This document shows positions 44,944 to 54,058 of a stretch of DNA of 64,000 nt, piece after piece. The notes below the pieces were generated by a model that saw only the letters and a list, made by a program, of their open reading frames with translations, did no database searches and was not told where the DNA came from. The stretch spans positions 1 to 64,000 of the forward strand of contig NZ_NOXG01000009.1 in assembly GCF_003207955.1 (NCBI RefSeq), given 5' to 3'. Numbering within the stretch: position 1 is the first letter of the stretch; every line of letters starts with the position of its first letter. The position numbers and the translations under genes are program-made. Source of the stretch: Novacetimonas pomaceti. Lineage in GTDB: Bacteria > Pseudomonadota > Alphaproteobacteria > Acetobacterales > Acetobacteraceae.

Positions 44944-46530
44944 CTACAGGGTGCCGATGACTTTCAGGCCCACGACCTCTGCATTGGGAATGCGCGAGGT
45001 TTCCCCCGGGCGCATCATGTACTGGAACTCTGGCTGGACCAGGATGCCGGGATAGACCGGGACACCGTAATAGGCCTCCAGCACGGCGGCATGCGTCTGC
45101 GGACCATTGGCATATCCCCCCGGCAGCAGTCCCGCATCCATGCGCAGGCGCTGTCCCTCCGTGGTGCGGGGGCTGATCTGGTAATAGGAATACATCACCC
45201 CGAAACGGTCATGGGGACGGTAGGGAATGATGCCAAGCAGGGACGACCCGATATAGAATTCATCCGATATGACGGAAACGTCAGGCGTATTATGGATATA
45301 TCCACCCAGCACATACCCGCCCGCCATCTGGTTGGTGCCGCCTTTTCGATAAATCATCTGGTCGGCCTCCAGATAGAACGTATCGCGCGCCTCCCCCGCA
45401 TGCGCCCGCGCGGTACCGGCGGGTACACTTCCCAGATTGTCGGCATAGCGGGTCGTATCGTGTGCGAACCCCAGGACGTAATGGCCGGGCAGCCGTCGCG
45501 GCCCCAGAAAGGGCTGCCACGTAAATTCGACCGGCAGCATCAGGCCCGTGCTTTTCTCGCCCGCCCAGGCCCAGCCGCTGATATCCTCGTTCAGGGGGCT
45601 GACATTGTATGCCCCCACCTGCAGAAGCGTATCGCGCGTGGGACGCAGCCGCACCCTACCCCCCCACGTCGCCTTGGGATAGACGCTGAAGCCCGCATCA
45701 AGCTTGATGGCGACGGGAGCGGAACAGGTCATCATGAAACTGCACAGCAAGGGCGACGTGGAGAACACATGCGTCAGCGCCATGCGCCCGAATGCAAGGT
45801 CGACCGTATTCCCCAGAAAGGATTTCTGCGCGTACATGTCCGTCAGGTGCGCGACGGAATGGCCAGACAGGCTGTACACTTCCATCAGGCTGATATTGTA
45901 ATCGCCAACCCGGTCATGGGACACTTCGCGCCCCACCCGTTCCATCAGCAGCGTATGCACCGTCCAGCCATTCAGCCCGAACAGGCGGCCAAGGTCGAAC
46001 TGGGTCTGCAATGTCAGCTCATGCACATAATCCATGCCGCGTGATATGCCGCCACCCACATCGGCCATGGCCTCGCCCTTGTACGTAAACTGGAACGCCA
46101 CGCCATAGCGTTGCAGGCGGGAGCGAAAGGCACCGATCTGCGGCAGGATGTGTCCCGGCGCCTCGGACGCGGCATAATATCCCGCCGACAGGTCACGCAC
46201 CCGCAGGGCGTCCTCGCGATTGTTCAGCAGGATCGACAGGCCTTCCGTCTTGAAAATAGTATTGAGCCGCGTCGAAACCGAGGCATGCCTGCCGGCCTGT
46301 TTGTGTTCCTGCCCCGGTTCCCGTTCTGGCGCGGCAACAGGTTCATCGTCATGCAGTACAGCATGGGCGTGAAGAGGTTTCTGAACATTGCTGTTCGCAA
46401 ATGAAGGCTGCGCCAGAGATGGAGAATAGGAAAAACAGGAACTTGCAAGTGAACCAGCGAGTCCTATTTTGTATAAATCATATAATCCATTGATATAGGC
46501 GCGCTTCATTATTTTCAGAAGGCGAATCAT
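44944..46530 (-). CDS. oprB: OprB-family carbohydrate-selective porin
   Basis: A 528-residue outer-membrane porin with an N-terminal signal region, a hydrophilic linker rich in Pro, Glu and His, and an OprB barrel with repeated aromatic strands (DYVHELTLQTQFDLGRLFGLNGW, then VDLAFGRMALTHVFST, then GVPVYPGILVQPEFQYMMRPG). It would admit sugars or small organic acids. Its link with dld suggests it serves lactate or sugar uptake into the periplasm, by inference. It starts 232 bases from the divergent pdc gene, with promoters for both in the AT-rich gap. Confidence 0.9.
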   Translation of the reverse strand: MIRLLKIMKRAYINGLYDLYKIGLAGSLASSCFSYSPSLAQPSFANSNVQKPLHAHAVLHDDEPVAAPEREPGQEHKQAGRHASVSTRLNTIFKTEGLSILLNNREDALRVRDLSAGYYAASEAPGHILPQIGAFRSRLQRYGVAFQFTYKGEAMADVGGGISRGMDYVHELTLQTQFDLGRLFGLNGWTVHTLLMERVGREVSHDRVGDYNISLMEVYSLSGHSVAHLTDMYAQKSFLGNTVDLAFGRMALTHVFSTSPLLCSFMMTCSAPVAIKLDAGFSVYPKATWGGRVRLRPTRDTLLQVGAYNVSPLNEDISGWAWAGEKSTGLMLPVEFTWQPFLGPRRLPGHYVLGFAHDTTRYADNLGSVPAGTARAHAGEARDTFYLEADQMIYRKGGTNQMAGGYVLGGYIHNTPDVSVISDEFYIGSSLLGIIPYRPHDRFGVMYSYYQISPRTTEGQRLRMDAGLLPGGYANGPQTHAAVLEAYYGVPVYPGILVQPEFQYMMRPGETSRIPNAEVVGLKVIGTL

Positions 46531-46762
46531 AAAATGGCTTTTAAAATCGCATTTCTCGATTCAGCAACACACGAAAAAGGGATTGACGCCTTCGTTACCT
46601 AAAGAAAAAAGAAAAGAGAGTGATGCGTATTCCGTCATTGTCCTTTTTATAAATACTTGCGACTTAAAAATATGTATTTCGGGTTGCCTGACGCTGTCGT
46701 CCCATGGGCATACGGTGCCATTCCCCCCGAATTCCGGAACACGCAGACAGAAAGCATGAAGC
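46531..46762. promoter_or_regulatory. Divergent promoter region of oprB-dld and pdc
   Basis: This 232-base gap is AT-rich (notably 46590-46680) and separates two divergent metabolic units. Shared control is plausible. I could not define boxes or an operator with confidence. Confidence 0.5.
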
Positions 46763-48460
46763 ATGACCTATACCGTCGGACGGTACCTTGGCACGCGACT
46801 GGCCCAGATCGGATTGAAGGATCACTTCGCGGTCGCGGGGGATTACAACCTCGTCCTGCTGGACCAGCTTCTGGAAATTGACGGGCTGCGGCAGGTCTAT
46901 TGCTGCAACGAACTCAACTGCGGCTTCAGCGCCGAAGGCTATGCCCGCGCGAACGGCGCGGGGGCCGCCGTGGTGACCTTCAGCGTCGGCGCGCTGTCGG
47001 CGCTCAACGCCATTGGCGGGGCCTATGCCGAAAACCTGCCGGTCATCCTGATTTCGGGCGCGCCCAATTCCAACGATATCGGCAGTGGGCATATCCTGCA
47101 CCACACGATCGGCACGCCGGATTATTCCTACCAGCTGGAAATCGCGAAACGCCTGACCTGTGCCGCCGTCTCCATCACGTCCGCGACCGAGGCCCCGGCG
47201 CTGATCGATCATGCGATCCGCACCGCGCTGCGTGAAAAGAAGCCAGCCTATATCGAAATCGCATGCAATGTGTCCGCAGCCCCCTGCGCCGCCCCAGGTC
47301 CTGTCAGCGCACTGATGCATGATATTCCCAGCGACCCCGACACGCTGGAGGCGGCTGTCAGCGCAACGGTCGAATTCCTTCGGACGCGCGAAAAGGTATC
47401 CCTGCTGGTCGGAAGCAGGTTACGCGCGGCAGGGGCCGAGGATCAGGCACGGCAGCTGGGAACGACGCTGGGATGCGCGGTTGCGACCATGGCGGCGGCA
47501 AAAAGCTTCTATCCCGAAAATGATCCCAACTATATCGGCACCTTCTGGGGCGACGCCAGCAGCGCCGGCGTGCGGGAGGTAATGGACTGGTCCAACGGCA
47601 TCATCGCCCTTGCCCCCGTCTTCAACGATTATTCCACTGCCGGCTGGACGGCATGGCCAAAGGGCGAGAACGTGCTGCTGGCCGATACACACCAGGTGAC
47701 AGTGGGCAACAGCAGCTTCGACGGCATCCACCTTCGCGACTATCTCCAGGCGCTGACAGCGCGCATCAGGGGAGAGGTCAGCCGGCCGGCGACACTGGTC
47801 GAATACAGGCGCATTGCGCGCGAACCCGCCCCCCAGCCCCCCGCCGATCCGAAGGCAAAGCTGGTCCGCGCGGAAATGGCGCGCCAGATTTCGGCGCTTC
47901 TGACGCCGCGGACCACCGTTCTGGCCGAAACCGGGGATTCCTGGTTCAATGCCATGCGCATGACCCTGCCGCAGGGCGCGCGCGTGGAGCTGGAGATGCA
48001 GTGGGGCCATATCGGCTGGTCCATCCCCGCGACATTCGGTTATGCGGTCGCCGCACCGGAACGCCGGATCATCACGATGGTGGGTGACGGTTCATTCCAG
48101 CTGACGGCACAGGAAGTGGCGCAGATGGTGCGACTGAAACTTCCGGTCATAATTTTCCTTGTCAATAACAGGGGATATACGATCGAGGTCGAGATCCACG
48201 ATGGTCCGTACAACAATATCAAGAACTGGGACTATGCCGGCCTGATGGAGGTCTTCAACGCCGAAGACGGCAAGGGACGCGGCCTGTGCGCGCGCACGGG
48301 GGGCGAACTGGCGGCGGCTATCGCCACCGCGCTGGAAAACCATGACGGCCCCACCCTGATCGAATGTCAGATTGACCGCGATGACTGCACCAGTGAACTG
48401 ATTTCATGGGGACGGCGTGTCGCCACGGCAAATGCACGTCCCCCCAGAAACGCAGAATAA
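46763..48460 (+). CDS. pdc: Pyruvate decarboxylase
   Basis: A 565-residue thiamine-diphosphate enzyme converting pyruvate to acetaldehyde and CO2 in the cytoplasm. Its catalytic residues align with the Zymomonas enzyme by position: Glu50 in CCNELNCG and His113-His114 in ILHHTIG. The TPP/Mg motif begins GDGSFQLTAQEVAQM and ends IIFLVNN. Acetic acid bacteria are among the few bacteria with this enzyme. The pair with dld gives a path from D-lactate through pyruvate to acetaldehyde, which these organisms oxidise to acetate. A 15-bp hairpin follows. Confidence 0.97.
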   Translation: MTYTVGRYLGTRLAQIGLKDHFAVAGDYNLVLLDQLLEIDGLRQVYCCNELNCGFSAEGYARANGAGAAVVTFSVGALSALNAIGGAYAENLPVILISGAPNSNDIGSGHILHHTIGTPDYSYQLEIAKRLTCAAVSITSATEAPALIDHAIRTALREKKPAYIEIACNVSAAPCAAPGPVSALMHDIPSDPDTLEAAVSATVEFLRTREKVSLLVGSRLRAAGAEDQARQLGTTLGCAVATMAAAKSFYPENDPNYIGTFWGDASSAGVREVMDWSNGIIALAPVFNDYSTAGWTAWPKGENVLLADTHQVTVGNSSFDGIHLRDYLQALTARIRGEVSRPATLVEYRRIAREPAPQPPADPKAKLVRAEMARQISALLTPRTTVLAETGDSWFNAMRMTLPQGARVELEMQWGHIGWSIPATFGYAVAAPERRIITMVGDGSFQLTAQEVAQMVRLKLPVIIFLVNNRGYTIEVEIHDGPYNNIKNWDYAGLMEVFNAEDGKGRGLCARTGGELAAAIATALENHDGPTLIECQIDRDDCTSELISWGRRVATANARPPRNAE

Positions 48461-48513
48461 AAGCAGTCCATACATCCGGATGGCATTTATTTGTATTTCC
48501 CAAGGTCACGGAA

Positions 48514-48549
48514 GAGAAGAAAGGAGGAAATGAATCCTCCTTTCTTCTC
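48514..48549 (+). terminator. Hairpin terminator after pdc
   Basis: The arms gagaagaaaggagga (48514-48528) and tcctcctttcttctc (48535-48549) form a perfect 15-bp stem with a 6-base loop. Confidence 0.75.
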
Positions 48550-48583
48550 ATCTCCCGAAACAGAATATTTTCATATAAAAACA

Positions 48584-48640
48584 ATAAAGTTTCTTGGCGT
48601 CACCTTTTTTCAAAAAGGTGATGTCTTTCGATGCCCTCTG
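48584..48640. repeat. Dispersed palindromic repeat, copy B (partial)
   Basis: The sequence aataaagtttcttggcgt followed by the near-perfect palindrome caccttttttcaaaaaggtg (48601-48620) and atgtctttcga matches the first half of the composite repeat at 53216-53451. It lies between pdc and the AtzH-like gene. Confidence 0.65.
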
Positions 48641-48779
48641 GACTGGCATGATTGCGTGCCTCACGCTCCCGACACTGGACAATCGGCGAAGCCTTCTGGC
48701 AATAGGTTGGCAGGGCCGATCCCGTCTTGTCCGGTCATTTCGCGTGGTCGCCCGGTTTCCACGATCGAAAGATAAATCC

Positions 48780-49166
48780 GTGCCAGTTCTGAACGACCCC
48801 GCGACTGTCAGCGAAATCACTGCGATGTCGGACCTGTATGAAACGGCGCTGGGGGAAAACCGCCTCGAAACCCTTGACCGCCTGTTTTATGACGGTCCCG
48901 AAACCGTTCGGTACGGGGTGGGCGAAAACCTGTACGGGGCGGATGAAATCGCCGCCTTCCGCCGTGCCCGGACAGGCGGGTCGCCACCACGCACCGTATT
49001 GCGGCGTGTCATCACGGCAATCGGGCCGGATGTCGGAACAGTTGACCTGGAATTCCAGCGCGTCGGAAGCACCCGTATCGGACGGCAGAGCCAGACATGG
49101 ATCCGCACGCCGGATGGATGGAAAGTCATCGCGGCACATGTTTCGCTGATGGCGGACATTTCCTGA
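48780..49166 (+). CDS. AtzH-like (DUF3225) protein, NTF2-like fold
   Basis: A 128-residue protein with the pattern NDPATVSEIT, LFYDGPETVRYGVGENLYGADEIAAFRRAR and GRQSQTWIRTPDGWKVIAAHVSLM, which matches the AtzH-like SnoaL/NTF2-fold family. AtzH is an accessory protein of cyanuric/urea-derivative amidases, but no such amidase is nearby, so its partner here is unknown. The open frame runs back to 48594 across the repeat; the GTG at 48780 with GAAAGA upstream starts the conserved part. Confidence 0.75.
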   Translation: MPVLNDPATVSEITAMSDLYETALGENRLETLDRLFYDGPETVRYGVGENLYGADEIAAFRRARTGGSPPRTVLRRVITAIGPDVGTVDLEFQRVGSTRIGRQSQTWIRTPDGWKVIAAHVSLMADIS

Positions 49167-49530
49167 CGATACAGTCATGGCGTGGCCCGCGTGAATGAAA
49201 CCAGCCACAATGCGCAACGAAACCACCATCACGCATGCATCTTTTGCGGAAACAAGATGTCATATTTCCGTTTAACGCGAAATATTCTTGCCCTCACGCC
49301 ATGCAAAATGGTCCAGAACCCATGTTTTCCGCTATTTTTTCCTTTTATCCATACCCTGTATTTCACCTATTTCATCCAAGCCCCGCGAGGCAGCCATTCC
49401 AAAGACGAGTAGGTCAAAGGTTGCCGGAGCGAACGGAATGGCGTTATCGCTAATTTAACTACACCCCGTACGGCCATGCCATGACCCGGCATATCCGGCT
49501 GGACCAAACGTCCTCGAGAGGCGACGCTAC
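49167..49530. promoter_or_regulatory. Intergenic region upstream of the three-subunit dehydrogenase
   Basis: About 360 bases. The centre (49240-49400) is comparatively AT-rich and presumably holds the operon promoter. No gene or hairpin stands out. Confidence 0.45.
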
Positions 49531-50139
49531 ATGGCTACAGACCAGCGCTGTTTTCCTGCTGACATTCATCTTTCCACCCCCAACAGCGCGCGCCTGAACC
49601 GGCTGATGCGGATGTCCCGGCGCGATGTCCTGCTTGCGGGCATGGGGGCCGCGCTGGTCTCCGGCACCGGTAATGTTTTCGCCGCCACGCCCGACGACGC
49701 GGATATCGCCACATTCATGACCGTGTCGCAGCGCCTGACGGATCGCGACACGCTGGACCCACGGATCGGGCATGCGCTATTCATGGGCATTGTCCATGCG
49801 GTGCCCACGCGGCGTGACCAGGTCAATCAGCTGCATGAACTGATGACGAAAAACAGCTTCACCAGTGCAAGGGAACTGGCGCGCGCCGCCGAACAGGCCG
49901 ATCCGGGGCTGAAGGACGCCATTCATGACATCATGACCGGCTGGTATCGCGGCCTTGCGGATCACAAGGTGGTTGTCTATCGCTCCGCGTTGATGTTCGA
50001 CATCACGAAAGACGCCGTCTATCCCAAGACCTATGCCAGCGGTGGCCCGTTCTACTGGACCAAGACCCCGCCGGAAGTGGCGCTTCCGACCGGCGAGCCC
50101 GCCCTTTCGCCCTCCACATTCGTCGTGGAACCCACCTGA
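49531..50139 (+). CDS. FAD-dependent sugar(-alcohol) dehydrogenase, small subunit (SldS/FdhS-like)
   Basis: A 202-residue protein with a twin-arginine signal (MSRRDVLLAGMGAALVSG, near residues 28-45). The mature part contains FMTVSQRLTDRDTLDP and YASGGPFYWTKTPPE, as in the small subunits of membrane-bound sorbitol and fructose dehydrogenases. It is exported folded through Tat and carries the large subunit with it. It heads an operon with the GMC large subunit (20 bases on) and a triheme cytochrome c. GAGGCGAC lies before the ATG. Confidence 0.88.
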   Translation: MATDQRCFPADIHLSTPNSARLNRLMRMSRRDVLLAGMGAALVSGTGNVFAATPDDADIATFMTVSQRLTDRDTLDPRIGHALFMGIVHAVPTRRDQVNQLHELMTKNSFTSARELARAAEQADPGLKDAIHDIMTGWYRGLADHKVVVYRSALMFDITKDAVYPKTYASGGPFYWTKTPPEVALPTGEPALSPSTFVVEPT

Positions 50140-50159
50140 CAGCCGGAGCGTCCTTATCC

Positions 50160-51797
50160 ATGTCTTCCGAACAATCCCTCTCTGCGGATGTCGTGATCGT
50201 CGGCTCCGGCGTCGCGGGCAGTTCCATCGCCAATGAGCTGGCCCGTGCCGGCATTTCCGTGATCGTGCTGGAGGCTGGCCCCCGGGTCGACCGGCAGCAT
50301 TTCGTGGAAAATTTCCGCAATCTGGAAAACAAGCCTTCTTACCAGGGGCCTTTCCCTTCCGTCCCGTGGGCAATTCATCCCCCCAACCAGATCACGCCGA
50401 ACGAATACCTCCACACCACCGGCCCTGATGCCGAGGCCTACCAGCAGGTGTACCTGCGCATGATGGGGGGCACGACATGGCACTGGGCCGGATGCGCGTG
50501 GCGTTACCTCCCCTCCGATTTCGAGCTGAAGACCCGGTACGGGCAGGGACGCGACTGGGCCCTCAAATACGATGACCTCGAACCCTTCTACTATCAGGCC
50601 GAGGTCATGATGGGCGTATGCGGTCCCCACCCGTCGGTGGAGGATCTGGGATCGCCGCGCAAGCAGCCCTATCCCATGGAAGCCCTGCCGATTTCCTATG
50701 CCGCGCGGCAGTTCCGCCAGCTGATCAGCGAAAAGACCCCGTGGCGGGTCGTGCACGAGCCGCAGGCCCGCAACACCCGCCCGTATGACAGCCGTCCGAC
50801 GTGCGAGGGGCATAACAACTGCATGCCGATCTGTCCCATCGGGGCCATGTATAACGGCAGCTATTCCGTCTACCATGCCGAAGCGGCAGGCGCGAAGTTC
50901 GTGCCCAACGCTGTGGTTTACAGGATCGAACGCGACAGTGCCAACAAGCGCGTGACAGCCGTCCATTACTATGATCCGGACAAGGGCAGCCATCGCGTCA
51001 CGGGCAAGTATTTCGTCATCGCGGCGCACTGCATCGAAACCGCGAAACTGCTGCTGGTTTCCGCCGATGACCAGAGCCCTGATGGCATTGCCAACAGTTC
51101 CGGCCATGTCGGGCGCAACATGATGGACCATACCGGCGTCCAGGTCAGCTTCATCAGCGGGGACAAGGCATTGTGGCCGGGTCGTGGCCCGCTGGAAACC
51201 AACGTCATCGACAATTTCCGCGACGGCGACTGGCGCAACACCCGTGGCGCCTATCTGGTGCACATGGTGGATGACAATCAGGTTGATCTCGCCACGGCGC
51301 TTGCGATTTCAAAGGGTTATGTCGGACGCGAACTGGAAGAGCAGATCCGTTACCTCGCCTCCCATACCGTGCGCCTCTTCAGCCATAACGAAGGGATTGC
51401 CGATCCCGAAAACCGCCTGACGCTGAGCCAGACGCACAAGGATGTCCTGGGGATCCCGCATCCCGAAGTCTATTACAAGCTTCCTGAATATACCGTCAAA
51501 AGCTGCGAACATACCCGTGGCATGTTCCGTGAACTGATCGGCCTGATGCACGGCACGGATGAACAGTGGACGCCCGGCTACTTCCCCCAGGACCATCCCG
51601 CGGGCAGCACCATCATGGGAACCGATCCCAAGGATTCCGTGGTGGACGGGTTCTGCCGCACCCATGACCACGAAAACCTGTTCATGGCGAGTTCGTCGGT
51701 CTTCTCTTCGGTCGGAACCGGCAATATCACCCTGACGGTGGCGGCACTTGCATTGCGTGTCGCCGATACGCTGAAAAAAGAACTCGTCCATGCCTGA
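50160..51797 (+). CDS. FAD-dependent sugar(-alcohol) dehydrogenase, large GMC subunit (SldL/FdhL-like)
   Basis: A 545-residue GMC oxidoreductase, the catalytic subunit. FAD binds at VIVGSGVAGSSIANEL (residues 13-28), and the C-terminal region holds the catalytic His in QDHPAGSTIMG plus the SSVGTGNITLTVAALA flavin contact. A three-Cys motif (Cys215, Cys221, Cys225 in CEGHNNCMPIC) may hold a [3Fe-4S] cluster as in the fructose dehydrogenase group. The length equals FdhL/SldL better than the longer gluconate dehydrogenase large subunit. The substrate (fructose, sorbitol, 2-ketogluconate or similar) cannot be decided. It has no signal and would ride on the Tat-exported small subunit. Confidence 0.92.
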   Translation: MSSEQSLSADVVIVGSGVAGSSIANELARAGISVIVLEAGPRVDRQHFVENFRNLENKPSYQGPFPSVPWAIHPPNQITPNEYLHTTGPDAEAYQQVYLRMMGGTTWHWAGCAWRYLPSDFELKTRYGQGRDWALKYDDLEPFYYQAEVMMGVCGPHPSVEDLGSPRKQPYPMEALPISYAARQFRQLISEKTPWRVVHEPQARNTRPYDSRPTCEGHNNCMPICPIGAMYNGSYSVYHAEAAGAKFVPNAVVYRIERDSANKRVTAVHYYDPDKGSHRVTGKYFVIAAHCIETAKLLLVSADDQSPDGIANSSGHVGRNMMDHTGVQVSFISGDKALWPGRGPLETNVIDNFRDGDWRNTRGAYLVHMVDDNQVDLATALAISKGYVGRELEEQIRYLASHTVRLFSHNEGIADPENRLTLSQTHKDVLGIPHPEVYYKLPEYTVKSCEHTRGMFRELIGLMHGTDEQWTPGYFPQDHPAGSTIMGTDPKDSVVDGFCRTHDHENLFMASSSVFSSVGTGNITLTVAALALRVADTLKKELVHA

Positions 51798-53112
51798 TAT
51801 CACGCGCAACATCCTGTGGTCCGTTCTGGCCGCGGGAACCGCTTTCGCTTCGCTGCCGGCGTCTTTGGCCCATGCCGATGACGCCCCGGCGGATCTTCTG
51901 GCACGTGGCGAGTATCTGGCCACCGCGGGCGACTGCGTGGCCTGTCATACGGCGCCGGGCGGCAAGCCTTTCGCGGGGGGGCTGAAAATCGCCACACCGA
52001 TGGGCGATGTGGTTTCCACCAACATCACGCCCGATCCCGACCACGGGATTGGAAAATACACGGAAGAGGATTTTGAAAAGAGCCTGCGTCAGGGCATCCG
52101 CCGTGACGGCAGCCACCTCTATCCCGCCATGCCGTATGTTTCCTATTCCGGGCTGACGGATGGCGACGTCAAGGCGCTGTATGCGTGGTTCATGCACGGT
52201 GTAAAGCCGGTTGCCGTCACCCCGCCTGCGACCTCGCTCAATTTTCCCGCCAACATGCGCGTCGCCATGGCGGCATGGAACATGCTGGCAAGCAATACCC
52301 CGCCTGAAAGCGGCGATTCCGCCACTTTCGACAAGATGCGCCGGGGCCGTTACCTCGCGAACGCCCTTGAGCATTGCGGCACCTGCCATACCCCGCGCAA
52401 CATGATGCTGAGCGAGGAGCAGGACAGCTACCTTGCTGGCGCGCCGCTGGTTGGCTGGTATGCCCCCAACATCACGTCGAGCAAGACAAGCGGGATCGGG
52501 AACTGGAGCGAGGACACCCTCGTGCAGTATCTTCACACGGGTCACGTGGACGGGCTGAGTCAGGCCGCCGGACCGATGGGCGAGGCGGTTGAACACAGCA
52601 CCAGCCACCTGACCGATGCGGATCTGCATGCGCTGGCGGCGTATATCCTTCAGGTCCCGGCAAAAGAAGACAGTACCGAGCATAAACCGCGTGAAAGCTT
52701 TGGCCAGCCGGTTGAGGCCGCTGATGTGCGCAGTGGCGATCTGACCCGAATTGACGACCTGTCGGAAATGAGCGGGCAGTATATCTATGACGCGAACTGC
52801 GCGGCGTGCCACGGCCCCAACGGTGCGGGAACCAGCGATCATTATGCGCCTTCCCTGTTCCATAATTCCGTTACGGGGGCAGGACGTCCGGACAACCTGA
52901 TCATGACGATCCTGAACGGCGTGGACAGGACCGCAGATGGGCAGCATGTCCATATGCCGGGGTTCGATCATGATTCTGACGTGCAGCGCCTGAGCGATAG
53001 TGAAATCGCAAGCGTCACCAATTACGTCATGACGACCTTTGGCAGTGGCGATCATGCGGCAACACCTGAACAGGTTGCAAAACTGCGCAAGGATATTGCC
53101 AAGACCCCCTGA
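51790..53112 (+). CDS. Triheme cytochrome c subunit of the FAD dehydrogenase
   Basis: A 440-residue periplasmic, membrane-anchored cytochrome with a signal peptide ending near AHAD. Three heme-binding motifs are present: CVACH (49-53), CGTCH (196-200) and CAACH (337-341). It carries electrons from the flavin to ubiquinone. Its start overlaps the large-subunit stop by 8 bases. The longer members end in a C-terminal membrane anchor; here the tail ends ATPEQVAKLRKDIAKTP without an obvious helix. A strong terminator follows. Confidence 0.95.
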   Translation: MPDITRNILWSVLAAGTAFASLPASLAHADDAPADLLARGEYLATAGDCVACHTAPGGKPFAGGLKIATPMGDVVSTNITPDPDHGIGKYTEEDFEKSLRQGIRRDGSHLYPAMPYVSYSGLTDGDVKALYAWFMHGVKPVAVTPPATSLNFPANMRVAMAAWNMLASNTPPESGDSATFDKMRRGRYLANALEHCGTCHTPRNMMLSEEQDSYLAGAPLVGWYAPNITSSKTSGIGNWSEDTLVQYLHTGHVDGLSQAAGPMGEAVEHSTSHLTDADLHALAAYILQVPAKEDSTEHKPRESFGQPVEAADVRSGDLTRIDDLSEMSGQYIYDANCAACHGPNGAGTSDHYAPSLFHNSVTGAGRPDNLIMTILNGVDRTADGQHVHMPGFDHDSDVQRLSDSEIASVTNYVMTTFGSGDHAATPEQVAKLRKDIAKTP

Positions 53113-53133
53113 CTGTTTCGCAAGATCCAATAT

Positions 53134-53188
53134 GAACGCCATATCCGTTCTGGTATTTCACCACGAATGGATATGGCGTTCTTTTTTC
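53134..53188 (+). terminator. Intrinsic terminator of the dehydrogenase operon
   Basis: The arms gaacgccatatccgttc (53134-53150) and gaatggatatggcgttc (53165-53181) form a 17-bp stem with one G-T pair and are followed by six T residues. Confidence 0.9.
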
Positions 53189-53215
53189 TGACCCTTTCCA
53201 CAGCCTAACAAGGCT

Positions 53216-53451
53216 GTTTGAAAACGACCTGCCGATAAAAAATAATAAAAGTTTTTGGGTGTCGCCTTTTTTCAAAAAGGTGATGTCTTTCGAAGCTTTT
53301 TGAAAAAAGCTTCACCAAAAACTTCTTGTAATTTCCCTGTATTACCGGGCCTGCCTTTTCAGACGGCTTCTTGAAACAGTAGCAAAGGATGCTGCTTTTT
53401 TTAAAATAAGGCAGCATCCAAAAACTTTTCACAAATGGATTGTTTTCAAAC
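53216..53451. repeat. Composite palindromic repeat element, fullest copy (copy C)
   Basis: This 236-base element is bounded by the inverted ends gtttgaaaac (53216-53225) and gttttcaaac (53442-53451). Inside are two near-perfect hairpins, one around gccttttttcaaaaaggtg (53264-53282) and one with arms gaagctttt (53292-53300) and aaaagcttc (53305-53313), plus mirrored agtttttgg and ccaaaaact segments. Parts recur at 18786, 48584 and 59146. It has no coding capacity and looks like a miniature inverted-repeat element. Confidence 0.7.
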
Positions 53452-53512
53452 AACCCGGTGCCTGATGACACACTGGTTGCCCGACCAGCGGACAAGGTCT
53501 TTCCTTACAGGT

Positions 53513-54058
53513 TTACCAGTTTCCCCATTCCTGGTTATTCCACTGCTGCCCGTTCCACCCCTGTCCGCCCAGTTGCTGCATCTGTTGCATCTGCTGCTGA
53601 CGCATCTGTTCGGCCTGCTGGCGCAACTGCATCTGCTGCTGCTGCTGTTGTTGTTGCAACTGCTGCATCTGTTGCTGACGCTGCATTTCGATCTGCTGCT
53701 GGCGCTGCTGCAGCTGGAACCCGGCGTTGGGCTGACCACGCATCTGGTCCGCCTGCTGGCGTAGCTGGTCCTGTTGCTGACGATACTGATCTTCCATCTG
53801 CTGGCGCTGCTGTTCCGTCTGCTGACGCATCTGTTCACGCTGCTGGCGAAGCTGCTCGCGCTGCTGGCGAAGCTGCTCGCGCTGCTGGCGGAACTGTTCC
53901 TGCATCTGCTGCATCTGTTGCTGCTGCTGCGGTCCCCCGCCCCATTGGGCCATCTGGATGTATGGCGAACCTGCCGCGCATGCCGATGTGGACACGACGG
54001 CCGTTCCCATCAGGAAAAGCGCCAGTGGAACTGCAAGCTGGACAGAATGATGCCGCAT
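53513..54058 (-). CDS. Gln-rich exported coiled-coil protein
   Basis: A 181-residue protein with a signal peptide (LAVPLALFLMGTAVVSTSACAA) and a mature part made almost wholly of Gln, Arg, Glu and Met in heptad-like order (QQREQLRQQ repeated), ending in a Trp/Asn/Gly tail GWNGQQWNNQEWGNW. GGAGGT lies six bases before the ATG at 54058, which fixes start and strand. The Cys in SACAAG might be lipidated. The composition suggests a long helix or coiled coil in the periplasm or envelope. No family is recognised. A 21-bp unit (53838-53879) is repeated in tandem. Confidence 0.7.
   Translation of the reverse strand: MRHHSVQLAVPLALFLMGTAVVSTSACAAGSPYIQMAQWGGGPQQQQQMQQMQEQFRQQREQLRQQREQLRQQREQMRQQTEQQRQQMEDQYRQQQDQLRQQADQMRGQPNAGFQLQQRQQQIEMQRQQQMQQLQQQQQQQQMQLRQQAEQMRQQQMQQMQQLGGQGWNGQQWNNQEWGNW
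53838..53900 (-). repeat. 21-bp tandem repeat in the Gln-rich gene
   Basis: Two identical 21-base units (53838-53858, 53859-53879) are followed by a third, diverged unit. Each encodes a heptad (REQLRQQ), so copy changes keep the frame. Confidence 0.8.
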
